Position numbers and translations under genes: made by a program. Shown one piece after another: positions 1-7,203 of a stretch of DNA of 33,325 bases. Positions within the stretch are counted from its first letter, which is position 1. Each line of letters begins with the position of its first letter. The notes under the pieces are model-generated. The model made no database searches, was not told the origin of the DNA, and saw nothing but the letters and a program-made list of their open reading frames with translations. This DNA is from Candidatus Woesearchaeota archaeon (GTDB lineage Archaea > Nanobdellota > Nanobdellia > Woesearchaeales > UBA10107): positions 1 through 33,325 of the forward strand of contig JAFGRQ010000026.1 of assembly GCA_016935155.1 (NCBI GenBank), written 5' to 3'.

Positions 1-59
1 TCGTTAAAGTTTCCTCTTAATCTTCTCCATGTAATTCTGAGTCTCGTTTGAAAGTTCAT
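1..59 (-). other. possible 5' end of a leftward gene, cut by the window edge
   Basis: A TATA-like AT run at 80-90 reads well on the minus strand, and about 25-30 nt downstream there is an ATG at 57-59 (another in frame at 63-65). The frame stays open to the window edge, giving MNFQTRLRITWRRLRGNFN. The fragment is too short to recognise. A second minus-strand frame in the same place ends with a stop at 4-6 but has no valid upstream start. I see nothing else in positions 1-134. Confidence 0.2.
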
Positions 60-134
60 GAACATCGCATAATTGACTTATTTAAATATCTTTAGAAAAA
101 AGTGAGAGTTAAAAAAGAAATTCAGAGGAAAGAT

Positions 135-281
135 TTATTCCATCTTTCCTATCTTGAACATCTTAGTTCCGCATTTGGAACAAACGCCTTTTATAGCATC
201 TCTGCCATTAGCCATTTTCACAGCTTTAGCGTCTTTCATTTCTCTTGCCATTTTGCATTTCATGCAGTGTCCTTCAACCAT
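135..281 (-). CDS. DUF5679 small zinc-ribbon protein, 48 aa
   Basis: A 48-residue protein beginning MVEGHCMKCKMAREM and carrying two CxxC knuckles, CMKC near residue 6 and CSKCG near residue 34, then a short tail rich in Lys and Met. Size, the MVEGHCMKCK opening and the GVCSKCGTKMF second knuckle fit the DUF5679 family of archaeal and bacterial single zinc ribbons, whose function is not established. A strong Shine-Dalgarno sequence (AAGGAGG on the minus strand, 289-295) lies seven bases before the ATG and fixes the start. The gene follows the PAC2 gene with a 91-base gap, so it may be the last gene of that transcript or have its own signal. A forward frame over the same bases is Phe-rich shadow sequence. 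Confidence 0.85.
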   Translation of the reverse strand: MVEGHCMKCKMAREMKDAKAVKMANGRDAIKGVCSKCGTKMFKIGKME

Positions 282-372
282 TTTTGTACCTCCTTGATTG
301 TGATTTTTGTGTCGTCATTCCGCGAAGCATTTATTTTCGCTTAATTTTCTGAGCCGACGGCACAACAAAATT

Positions 373-1089
373 TTAACCCATATAACTGAGCTGTTTCTTT
401 TTCTGAATTTCGCTTGCTTCCTGGCTTTTTTCGACCAATGCTTTTAGTTTGCCTTCAAACTTTTCAGCTTCCTGTTCCAAAGGCAGGGGGTCAATTTTTA
501 GACCAAGATATTTATCCAGGACCTTGATTACTGATGCGGCTGCTTTCGAGTCTGGCATTGCAGAGTGGGTCTCTGCGAAAACACAGCTCATCGGCTGTTC
601 CTGGTTCTTTGCTTTCAGCAAAACAATTCCTGTCACTCCCATTATTACTCCTTCTTTGAGCTCCTCGATTTTCATCTTTTCAAATTCTTTCTTTTTTGTC
701 TCTCTGTTTGAATAATAAAATGTTCTCGGTTCTTCCTCCATGTTCGACGAGCCGACGCCCTCGACAGAGATTATTTCTTTCGTCTGAAGCATTTTTGCAA
801 GTTTCATTACTGTTTCTCCGAATTCCCATTCCAAGCCTGCAGGATTTGTAACAACATGAAGCAAAACCAGATTGTATTTTTTGTTGTAGAATATTTCAAT
901 CGGCTGAACGACTCTTCCTTTGTGTACAGCAACCATGGGCGGAATTTCCTCGCTGAATATTGTGCCGATTGATTCAGTTTCAAGATGATCAATCAAGTAC
1001 TCTGTGACAATGGTTCCAATGAGTCCAAAACCCGGAAACCCCTCTATTATTACCGGCGATTTTGGCTTTTTTGTAAGAACAATTTCCAT
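373..1089 (-). CDS. PAC2-family protein (archaeal PbaB-type proteasome assembly chaperone homologue)
   Basis: This 238-residue protein opens with the PAC2 signature: a short strand, then EGFPGFGLIGTIVTEYLIDHL around residues 16-36. Later it has the family's GVTGIVLLKA strand, the CVFAETHSAMPDSKAAASVIKVLDKYLGL segment (about 168-197), and a charged helical tail. Archaeal members such as PbaB bind proteasome alpha subunits or assist assembly of other complexes; which role applies here cannot be read from sequence. No membrane segments or signal peptide are visible. The ATG lies one base after the stop of the upstream 4-TM gene, so it is translated from the same leftward transcript as that gene and the 328-aa helical protein. 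Confidence 0.85.
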   Translation of the reverse strand: MEIVLTKKPKSPVIIEGFPGFGLIGTIVTEYLIDHLETESIGTIFSEEIPPMVAVHKGRVVQPIEIFYNKKYNLVLLHVVTNPAGLEWEFGETVMKLAKMLQTKEIISVEGVGSSNMEEEPRTFYYSNRETKKKEFEKMKIEELKEGVIMGVTGIVLLKAKNQEQPMSCVFAETHSAMPDSKAAASVIKVLDKYLGLKIDPLPLEQEAEKFEGKLKALVEKSQEASEIQKKKQLSYMG

Positions 1090-1090
1090 A

Positions 1091-1510
1091 TTAGAGTTCC
1101 ATTGACCACATTGCGATTATCAAGAACAAGCCCTCAATGACGAAAATTATGTAATAAAGCATTTGCGGAATTTCAAAGCCAAATAATCCCGGTCCTATTC
1201 CGAACTTTTCCAAGGCAACAAGCAAACCGATAAGCATGATTGCTCCGCCAATCATGAAAGACATCCAGCCTATGCTGTTGGAATTTGTCAGCTCAATTAT
1301 TGATTCTATTGCCAGGTAAAATCCAAGGAATGCAAGTATGAAAGGCACAGATGATGAAAACCACGATGCTGACAAGATTTTTGAGAATCCCAAGTTCAAA
1401 ATATTTAACATTTCAAGAAGGGGAATTGCTCCTGCTGCAAGAACTATTAGTCCAACTAATCCGCTTAGGTAATCTTTTCCTTCCATGTGCAGCATTGCTT
1501 TTTTGTTCAT
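1091..1510 (-). CDS. small four-TM membrane protein, function unknown
   Basis: A 139-residue protein with a short polar N-terminus (MNKKAMLHMEGKDY) and four hydrophobic segments, at about residues 15-34, 48-70, 80-100 and 112-136. Gly/Ala content is high and no catalytic motif is visible. Its ATG overlaps the stop of the upstream 328-aa gene by four bases (ATGA), and its own stop is one base from the PAC2 start, so the three proteins are made from one transcript. I do not recognise a family. The arrangement suggests a membrane partner for one of the flanking soluble proteins, which is inference from coupling alone. Confidence 0.75.
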   Translation of the reverse strand: MNKKAMLHMEGKDYLSGLVGLIVLAAGAIPLLEMLNILNLGFSKILSASWFSSSVPFILAFLGFYLAIESIIELTNSNSIGWMSFMIGGAIMLIGLLVALEKFGIGPGLFGFEIPQMLYYIIFVIEGLFLIIAMWSMEL

Positions 1511-2493
1511 GCCGCCAGCCTCTTTTGCTGTTTTTCTGAAATGGCTATTGCTCTTCCTATCTTGCTCCTCGCTTCTCCAAGCAAAGTATAAAGATAGTTT
1601 ATTGATTCTTTTATTCCTTTCAAAGCACCCTTTTCCTGGTCAAGTAAGTCCTGTATTTCATTTGAATATCCTAAAAACGTATGGGGAATGTTGTATTCTG
1701 CAGCTCCTTTTTCAATAAAACTTTCTGCCATGGTTGCATGGAGAATAAGCAAATACTTGAATTCAAACATTTCAGTCAGAAGATTCTTGAAATCTTTGAA
1801 ATAGTCTTTATAATTTTTAAGAAGTCTGTATGCCTGTTCATCTCTTGCATCGGCCCTCATCTTTTCAAAATTTTTGCCTTCGATTTTCAAAATACCTTTT
1901 TCTTCTTTGAATGTCTTCTTAGCTTCTCCTCTTTCATGGAACCATTCCCATGCCGGGAGCCATCTCCAGAATGATTTAATTCCGACATTGTATTCTTTGT
2001 CCAAAAGATATATCGCACCTATCTGTGGTTTCTTCCCATCAACAAGAGCCGAAAGGTCATTTATGTAGTGATTAAATTTAACAAACACATTTTCCTGAAT
2101 AACTTTCAAATACTTCCCGAGTTCTTCGAGTTCCTCCTTGGGCATGAATTCTCCTTGCTTGCCTATGAAGTCGATGAACGTAGAAAATTCCTCTTCGAAA
2201 AGAATGCATTCGTTTTGTATAACATCGATTGTATTTTGAAGTCCATCTCCCAACGCTTCAATTATTTTTAGAGAACTTTTCCTTGCATCTTCAAGCTTAT
2301 GATAATGAATTTGACCCATAATTTTGTTCGTGCAGGAGATTACTTCGCTCTTTTTTTCAACAACTTTTCCTGCTTTTCTTTTTGTTTGGCCCTTTTCAAA
2401 ACTTTTGACTGCAAACCTCTTGCCTTTAGTTCCCAACGGGAAATACTCCAATTTTCTCTTCTTTGTCTCTGGTAGAATTCCTGGTGTTGCCAT
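1507..2493 (-). CDS. helical protein of unknown function, first gene of the PAC2 operon
   Basis: A 328-residue, mostly alpha-helical soluble protein. The first 50 residues are very basic (KKRKLEY, KGQTKRKAGKVVEKK). Long amphipathic helices follow, with a Trp-rich patch (FWRWLPAWEWFHERGEAKK) near residues 180-200, and no signal peptide or membrane span. I do not recognise a domain. The start is supported by an AG-rich ribosome-binding site (AAAGAGG) just upstream and by a TATA-like GTTTATAAACC at about 2528-2540. It is divergent from the TolB-like lipoprotein gene and coupled by ATGA to the downstream 4-TM gene. Confidence 0.75.
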   Translation of the reverse strand: MATPGILPETKKRKLEYFPLGTKGKRFAVKSFEKGQTKRKAGKVVEKKSEVISCTNKIMGQIHYHKLEDARKSSLKIIEALGDGLQNTIDVIQNECILFEEEFSTFIDFIGKQGEFMPKEELEELGKYLKVIQENVFVKFNHYINDLSALVDGKKPQIGAIYLLDKEYNVGIKSFWRWLPAWEWFHERGEAKKTFKEEKGILKIEGKNFEKMRADARDEQAYRLLKNYKDYFKDFKNLLTEMFEFKYLLILHATMAESFIEKGAAEYNIPHTFLGYSNEIQDLLDQEKGALKGIKESINYLYTLLGEARSKIGRAIAISEKQQKRLAA

Positions 2494-2591
2494 CTATTTG
2501 CCTCTTTCCAACTTAATTGGCAAGGCGGTTTATAAACATTTCGCACTTGGAGAGGCTATTTTGGCCGTTTTTAGCTTTATTTTATGTAGTT

Positions 2592-2626
2592 ACTTATAAG
2601 TAGTTACAAAACGAAAGGTATATAAA
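2592..2626 (+). promoter_or_regulatory. promoter module: palindrome plus TATA box, before the TolB-like lipoprotein
   Basis: Perfect ten-base palindrome ACTTATAAGT at 2592-2601, 17 nt containing ACAAAACGAAAG, TATA box TATATAAA at 2619-2626, and the ATG exactly 30 nt after the TATA start. The same arrangement recurs at 4979-5013 on the minus strand and at 20371-20405 on the plus strand. Confidence 0.75.
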
Positions 2627-2648
2627 GGAGTGTTACGTTAGAGTTTTC

Positions 2649-3782
2649 ATGAAAAAGCTATTACCATTAGCATTGGCAGCTATGCTCGGACTTAGTTCTG
2701 GATGCGCAACAGTCCAGAAAGGAATAGGGAAAAACCTAATCAGAAACAATCCCAACTTGACTGAATCTCAAAAGGAACAGGCATTGTCGGATGTTGATTC
2801 AGGAATTCTCACTAAACAAAATGCAGAACAATATTTCAAAGATATCGCTTTGAAGGCCGCGGTAGAAGCGCAGGGAAACACAAACACCTCGAGACTACCA
2901 GACAGAACACCAGCTGAAAGCCAGTTTATAGAGGAAAGTTTGAAAGACAACTCAATTTTGTATACAGAAAATGGAAATGTTTACAGGCAAAACATAACGG
3001 ACGGTTCAAGACAAGATTTATCATCCAAATTAACCCAAACATACGGTCATTTGCATAACTTGAAGGCAAACGGAGAAAATGAATTATTTTTCATAAAAGG
3101 AAATTCCCTCTTCAGATATTCTGTTGAAGATGGCGCAGAAAACATTTCGTTGGTTGTTTCAAATGCAGATATTGAGGATTATGAAATCGGCGGAGACAGT
3201 GTTATTTTTGTAGAAAGAAGAAACAATCATCCTGAAGTTCTCAAAAAAGTCAACAAGGATGGTTCGGGTTTGGAAGTCATTCTCGGCGGGCAAAAAGAAA
3301 ATGTTAGTTCATTAAGCGTAACTTCGGACGGAAAAAATGCAGTCTGTGTGCTGGTTCCGCGTGCAAGATACACCAGAAATGACAAAAGAAAACCAGTTCA
3401 CATAAATTTAGACAACGGAAAGCAGAGAGAAATCAATTTCCCTGATTCGTATGTTGATAGAATTGAGAAAGTGGCTTTGGCAGATAACGGAAACCTTTGG
3501 TATGTCAAAACAGACAGCAAGGGCAGAGGAGACATATATTTTGCAAATTCAGAAGGAGCTAAACAAATTACGTTCGATAATGCTGTTATTTATGATTTAA
3601 CTCCAGCAGGAGATGGACTCGCTTACATTTCAGACAGATCAGGAGTTCCAGCCGCTTATTTATTCAGTGAAGGGGTCAATGTGACTATGTCAGACTACTT
3701 CGGCGGGCATGGACTATACACAGAGGCATTAAGCAATTCATCTAAGCCCTCGAAAGTTGTGAAGAAATCTAAAAAGAAATAA
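2649..3782 (+). CDS. lipoprotein with TolB/WD40-like beta-propeller
   Basis: A 377-residue exported protein. It has a short basic N-terminus, a hydrophobic stretch and a lipobox-like LSSGC with Cys19 as the predicted lipidated residue. Residues about 30-95 are polar and helical. From about residue 97 onward, repeated beta-strand blades occur, with TolB-like signatures such as ENGNVYRQNITDGS, GNSLFRYSVEDGAE and, near the end, GLAYISDRSGVPAAYLF. The tail is Lys-rich. TolB-like propellers usually act as binding scaffolds outside the cytoplasmic membrane, and no enzymatic site is evident here. The gene stands alone, divergent from the PAC2 operon, and is led by the shared promoter module with an almost leaderless ATG. 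A ligand cannot be assigned. Confidence 0.8.
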   Translation: MKKLLPLALAAMLGLSSGCATVQKGIGKNLIRNNPNLTESQKEQALSDVDSGILTKQNAEQYFKDIALKAAVEAQGNTNTSRLPDRTPAESQFIEESLKDNSILYTENGNVYRQNITDGSRQDLSSKLTQTYGHLHNLKANGENELFFIKGNSLFRYSVEDGAENISLVVSNADIEDYEIGGDSVIFVERRNNHPEVLKKVNKDGSGLEVILGGQKENVSSLSVTSDGKNAVCVLVPRARYTRNDKRKPVHINLDNGKQREINFPDSYVDRIEKVALADNGNLWYVKTDSKGRGDIYFANSEGAKQITFDNAVIYDLTPAGDGLAYISDRSGVPAAYLFSEGVNVTMSDYFGGHGLYTEALSNSSKPSKVVKKSKKK

Positions 3783-3889
3783 TTATTCTTTGTTTTGTCT
3801 TTAGTTTAATTTTTTATATCTCATATCTTTGATTTATTATAAAAAAACTAAAAGACATAAAAAATAAGGATACAAAAATAAGAATGAAT
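3783..3889. terminator. convergent intergenic region with T-rich runs in both directions
   Basis: The two flanking genes converge here. The plus strand leaves the lipoprotein gene through runs of T at about 3790-3816. The minus strand leaves the EF-hand protein gene through the A-rich stretch at 3840-3880, which reads as T-runs on that strand. This fits archaeal oligo-T termination; no hairpin is needed or seen. Confidence 0.45.
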
Positions 3890-4534
3890 TTACTGGCTTT
3901 TCAGAGCCTCTATTAGTGCTCCGAGGCTAGGTGCTGCTGGAGCACGGGGTCCTGTTGCCGGTTTTTCTTCCTTTTCTTTTGGGAGCAAACTTCCATAAGG
4001 CATTACCTTGACTTTGTAAAGAGGATCGTCGTCTGTTCCTTGCGCTCTTGTCACATCAAAAGCGTATTGGGTTCCACCCAATCTTTCTGCAGCTATCTTC
4101 GCTACGTCTGAAACGTGCTTTGCCTCTCCCTTGACTTTTTCTCTTTCTCTTTCCGTTACGTTTTCCTTGACGAATTTCTTCCAATCCTTTTTTGCTTCTT
4201 TGTAGTCTGGAGTGCCGTTTTTATCTAAATCCATCGTAGTAACAGCGTTGTAAATTCTCTGGATTCCTCTGGAACCTGCTTCATATGCGATTCCCGGAGC
4301 TTCGAATACAAAATTAACTCCATCGTAGAAGATTGCCTTCGGAATTGCCAAAATGAAGTGCGTTATTGAATCAACAATATTTGCGTTTGCTCTGGCTGGC
4401 ATCATTGATGCTCCAGCTATTGCGGCATAAAGCAGCAATTTCTTGCCATAGCTTAGGCCCTTTTGCTTCTGTTCGCTTCCCTGAACATAAGAATTATTCA
4501 CAGTTTTTTCTAGGTTGTCGTCTTTTATTTGCAT
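3890..4534 (-). CDS. exported or membrane-anchored protein with one EF-hand-like loop
   Basis: A 214-residue protein (a start further upstream at 4564 is open, but see below). It has a polar N-terminus of about 28 residues, a hydrophobic segment LLLYAAIAGASMMPARANA that could be a signal peptide or anchor, amphipathic helices, and then DLDKNGTPDYKE at about residues 102-113. This has Asp, Asp, Asn, Thr, Asp and Glu at positions 1, 3, 5, 7, 9 and 12 of an EF-hand/dockerin calcium loop. The C-terminus is Pro/Ala-rich. I choose the ATG at 4532-4534, overlapping the upstream lipoprotein stop by ten bases, because AGAGG lies just before it. It shares a transcript with the small lipoprotein. No family is recognised. 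Confidence 0.7.
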   Translation of the reverse strand: MQIKDDNLEKTVNNSYVQGSEQKQKGLSYGKKLLLYAAIAGASMMPARANANIVDSITHFILAIPKAIFYDGVNFVFEAPGIAYEAGSRGIQRIYNAVTTMDLDKNGTPDYKEAKKDWKKFVKENVTEREREKVKGEAKHVSDVAKIAAERLGGTQYAFDVTRAQGTDDDPLYKVKVMPYGSLLPKEKEEKPATGPRAPAAPSLGALIEALKSQ

Positions 4535-4956
4535 TCTATGTTCCTCTTGGCAAGTTCGTTGCATAATTCTTTCTTTTTTGCAATGATATCTTCTAGCAAG
4601 CCTCTTGCCTGCCTTTCGAGTTTTGCTTTTTCTTCTTTATTATCGGTTTTTTTTGCTTGTTCAACCAAAGCGTCTGCAGCACTGTATTCTGCTGAAATAA
4701 GTTTTTCGTAGTGCTGTACCATTTGTTTAAACAATAAATCTTTTCCGCCGATATTGATGTAATCAGCAGCCAAATTGAAGTATGGATTTTGGCCAGCTTG
4801 AATAATCTTTGCAAAATGTTTTCTTGCAGAAGCGTAATCCCCTGTTTTCATAGCTGTTTGAGCTGTTTGATAGTCTCTTGCTGGATTGTTTGCGCAGCCG
4901 TGAACAGACATAAAAGTAAGCATGGCTGTAAGCGGTATAACGAGTCTTGATTTCAT
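4525..4956 (-). CDS. small lipoprotein with TPR-like helical domain
   Basis: A 143-residue protein with a signal peptide and a lipobox-like end, VHGC, making Cys21 the predicted lipidated residue. Helix-turn-helix repeats follow: ARDYQTAQTAMKTGDYASARKHF, then AADYINIGGKDLLFKQM and EYSAADALVEQAKKTD. The domain is closely similar to the C-terminal domain of the 334-aa membrane protein encoded at 7197-8201. The shared stretch includes 35 identical bases (4736-4770 and 7405-7439), so one probably arose from the other, with recent duplication or gene conversion. TPR-like folds mediate protein contacts, here outside the membrane. The gene is driven by the palindrome/TATA module and followed by the overlapping EF-hand gene. 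Confidence 0.8.
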   Translation of the reverse strand: MKSRLVIPLTAMLTFMSVHGCANNPARDYQTAQTAMKTGDYASARKHFAKIIQAGQNPYFNLAADYINIGGKDLLFKQMVQHYEKLISAEYSAADALVEQAKKTDNKEEKAKLERQARGLLEDIIAKKKELCNELAKRNIECK

Positions 4957-4978
4957 GACTCTGTGAGAGCATTACTCA

Positions 4979-5013
4979 TATATAAATCTTTTGTTTTGTA
5001 ATTACTTATAAGT
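4979..5013 (-). promoter_or_regulatory. promoter module: palindrome plus TATA box, before the small lipoprotein
   Basis: On the minus strand: palindrome ACTTATAAGT (5004-5013), 17 nt containing ACAAAACAAAAG, TATA box TTTATATA (4979-4986), and the ATG at 4956, 30 nt from the TATA start. Spacing is identical to the modules at 2592 and 20371. Confidence 0.75.
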
Positions 5014-5025
5014 AGTAAATGGAGG

Positions 5026-7203
5026 TTATTCTAGGGTTCTAAAGATACGGAAGAGGTCTTTTCTGATTTTTGTTGTTTGGGCCATGATGCCTCCTTCTCC
5101 TTCAGCATAGGCCTGTGCGAGCTTGTCTATCGCATCCGCCACCGATTCGAAGTCTGAAATTTCTTTCCAATTTTCTCTAATCCAATTTGACAGTTTTGTG
5201 TGCCCTCCTTGGTTAGACAATATATCTGTCAAACTTTCATCGCTTATCCTTGTTGGGAACATTATGTTCTTCTTCAACGACATGATGTCGAAGATTTCAA
5301 TACTTTTTGCTCTTAAAGGTGTACCTGCGGCTTTTTGAGGAGACTTCATGTATTTTTTTGCTTCTTTTTCAATTTCACTTTCTCCTTTTTCGGCCTCCTT
5401 GATTTCTTTTGCCAAATCTTTTGTGACTTCTCGTATTATTTTTACTGCCTCTTCCTGTCTTTTCTTGTTATCTCCGCTTTTTTCTTCAATTAACTCGATA
5501 ATAATATCTTTGAATCTCTGTAATTGGTCGCCTTTAATTTTACCTGCAACTATTGCATCGAGCGCCTCTTTTTCTTTTTTCAGTATGCTTTCTTCGTAAT
5601 CGAGAAGTTTATGCAAATCTATGAGTGCCTTGGCAAGCTTATTTGCAGAATCAGTTATTCCCGGAAGAATTATTTCTTCTTCTTTTTTAAGGTTCAATCT
5701 AATTAAATCTAGATCTTCTCTGATTTCTTCGAGGCTTCTTGATTTGACTTCCCCGGAGCCGGCTACAAAGCGGTATGATCCGTTGGCTTCCCGTTCGTAT
5801 AGTTGTCTGTCCAAATTTTTGATAAGTTCTCTATGGTCTTTCATTTCTTTGCTTAGCATGGCTGAAAATCCAGGAATGTTTTCGCTAAGCGTCCTAATGT
5901 GTTTTAGAAGTTTCCCTCTTATATTTTTGTTTGCTAGGAGAAGTTCCTGGAGAATATTTTTTTCCCAGTTTCTTTCGATTGTTATTTTTCTTATGTGTTC
6001 TTCACGCAATTCCGCTATGTCGTCTCCAATTCCTTTCGAAAGTTCGTCCCAGCATTGCTTGTTCTTGGCAATCAAATCGTTTTTCTTGGCGAACAAACCT
6101 TCAAGTTCAAGTTCTTGGCTGATTAAAATATGTATGATTTCTTTGATTTTGCCCATTATTCCTAATTTAGTAAAATGAATCGTTCCTCCCAAATGATATT
6201 TTATCTTCGAACCGAAACAGATTACATAAGTGAAAATTAGAATTATAATCGTAAGGATGAGAGCAACGTACCATTTTTGAAAAGTCCAGACGCCGACGAT
6301 GAAAAGGAACGCCATCGTCATCACAAAGACCCTGCCTTTTGCACCCTCTGCTGTTCCTCCGTGTTTCACTGCCAAATAAACAAAAATAATTATTAGTGCT
6401 ATTATCCAGAAAATCACTTTGCCGATGAATCCAAGCGGCGAACTTCCCGCATACAAAACAGGAGAATTTGTAACGCTTCTGTCTATGCTGTTGATGAATT
6501 TTTTATTAGCGAGAATTTTCTCGTTCAAAGTTTGAATCTGCTGGGGAGAAATATCTTTTTTAGATTTTTGCTCTTCAAGCGTTTTTATCTCTTTGTTTAT
6601 GTTCCCAATGACGGTGTTAATGAGAATGTCTATTGTGTCTCTGTATCTTTTGTCTAGCTCTCCTATGTTGTCTACAGCAATTAGTGTTTTCTGAACTTCC
6701 TGTGTGACTGGCGTCTCTTTGGTCCATGAATACTGCGCAGCTTTTTGTCTAACTAATCCTGTGAGTTCTTTTGTCAGGACTGCGTTGTTTGGGTCTCTGG
6801 TGTATGCTTCGCTCTTCAGAGTGGAAACTAATTGAGCGATTATGAACATCAATTTCTCTGGACTTTTGGCGCTGTTGACCGAGGCAGGATCCACCTTGGT
6901 AGATTGTTCTGTTGGTTGGGTTCCTGTACTAACCCCCAATTTTTCCTGCAATGCTTTTGCCTTCGTTTCTGTTGCCGTAATGCTGGCCGCTATTTTTTCA
7001 TAATCTACATTTTCGCTGAATGTGAATGAATTTAGCTGAGATTTTATGTTTTCTGAAACTCCGCTCAAGCTGAGAATTCTTTCAGTGCTCTGTTTTATTC
7101 CAGAAAGGAATGTTTGACTGAATTCCGCCTGTTGAGTGTCCTGCGCGTAGGCAAAAGAAACCATTACCAACATCAGCAGCAAATAAATTTTAGTCTTCAG
7201 CAT
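5026..7203 (-). CDS. large membrane protein: extracytoplasmic helical domain, three TM segments, cytoplasmic coiled coil
   Basis: A 725-residue protein with a clear signal peptide (hydrophobic core to about residue 20, AYAQ end). A polar helical region to about 250 follows, then a cluster of hydrophobic segments at about 258-280, 292-308 and 310-332. About 390 residues of highly charged, heptad-rich helix come next, including EEIREDLDLIRLNLKKEEEI and a KDLAKEIKEAEKGESEIEKEAKKY stretch. By topology the N-terminal part lies outside and the coiled coil inside. No enzymatic motif is seen. It is the last gene of the RHH-led operon and overlaps the 334-aa gene by seven bases. I do not recognise a family; a structural or sensory role in a membrane complex is inference. 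Confidence 0.8.
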   Translation of the reverse strand: MLKTKIYLLLMLVMVSFAYAQDTQQAEFSQTFLSGIKQSTERILSLSGVSENIKSQLNSFTFSENVDYEKIAASITATETKAKALQEKLGVSTGTQPTEQSTKVDPASVNSAKSPEKLMFIIAQLVSTLKSEAYTRDPNNAVLTKELTGLVRQKAAQYSWTKETPVTQEVQKTLIAVDNIGELDKRYRDTIDILINTVIGNINKEIKTLEEQKSKKDISPQQIQTLNEKILANKKFINSIDRSVTNSPVLYAGSSPLGFIGKVIFWIIALIIIFVYLAVKHGGTAEGAKGRVFVMTMAFLFIVGVWTFQKWYVALILTIIILIFTYVICFGSKIKYHLGGTIHFTKLGIMGKIKEIIHILISQELELEGLFAKKNDLIAKNKQCWDELSKGIGDDIAELREEHIRKITIERNWEKNILQELLLANKNIRGKLLKHIRTLSENIPGFSAMLSKEMKDHRELIKNLDRQLYEREANGSYRFVAGSGEVKSRSLEEIREDLDLIRLNLKKEEEIILPGITDSANKLAKALIDLHKLLDYEESILKKEKEALDAIVAGKIKGDQLQRFKDIIIELIEEKSGDNKKRQEEAVKIIREVTKDLAKEIKEAEKGESEIEKEAKKYMKSPQKAAGTPLRAKSIEIFDIMSLKKNIMFPTRISDESLTDILSNQGGHTKLSNWIRENWKEISDFESVADAIDKLAQAYAEGEGGIMAQTTKIRKDLFRIFRTLE

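Noticed and set aside
102-344. Forward 80-codon frame, Phe/Ser/His-rich
   Set aside because: It is the antisense shadow of the DUF5679 gene at 135-281, which has a strong ribosome-binding site and two CxxC knuckles.
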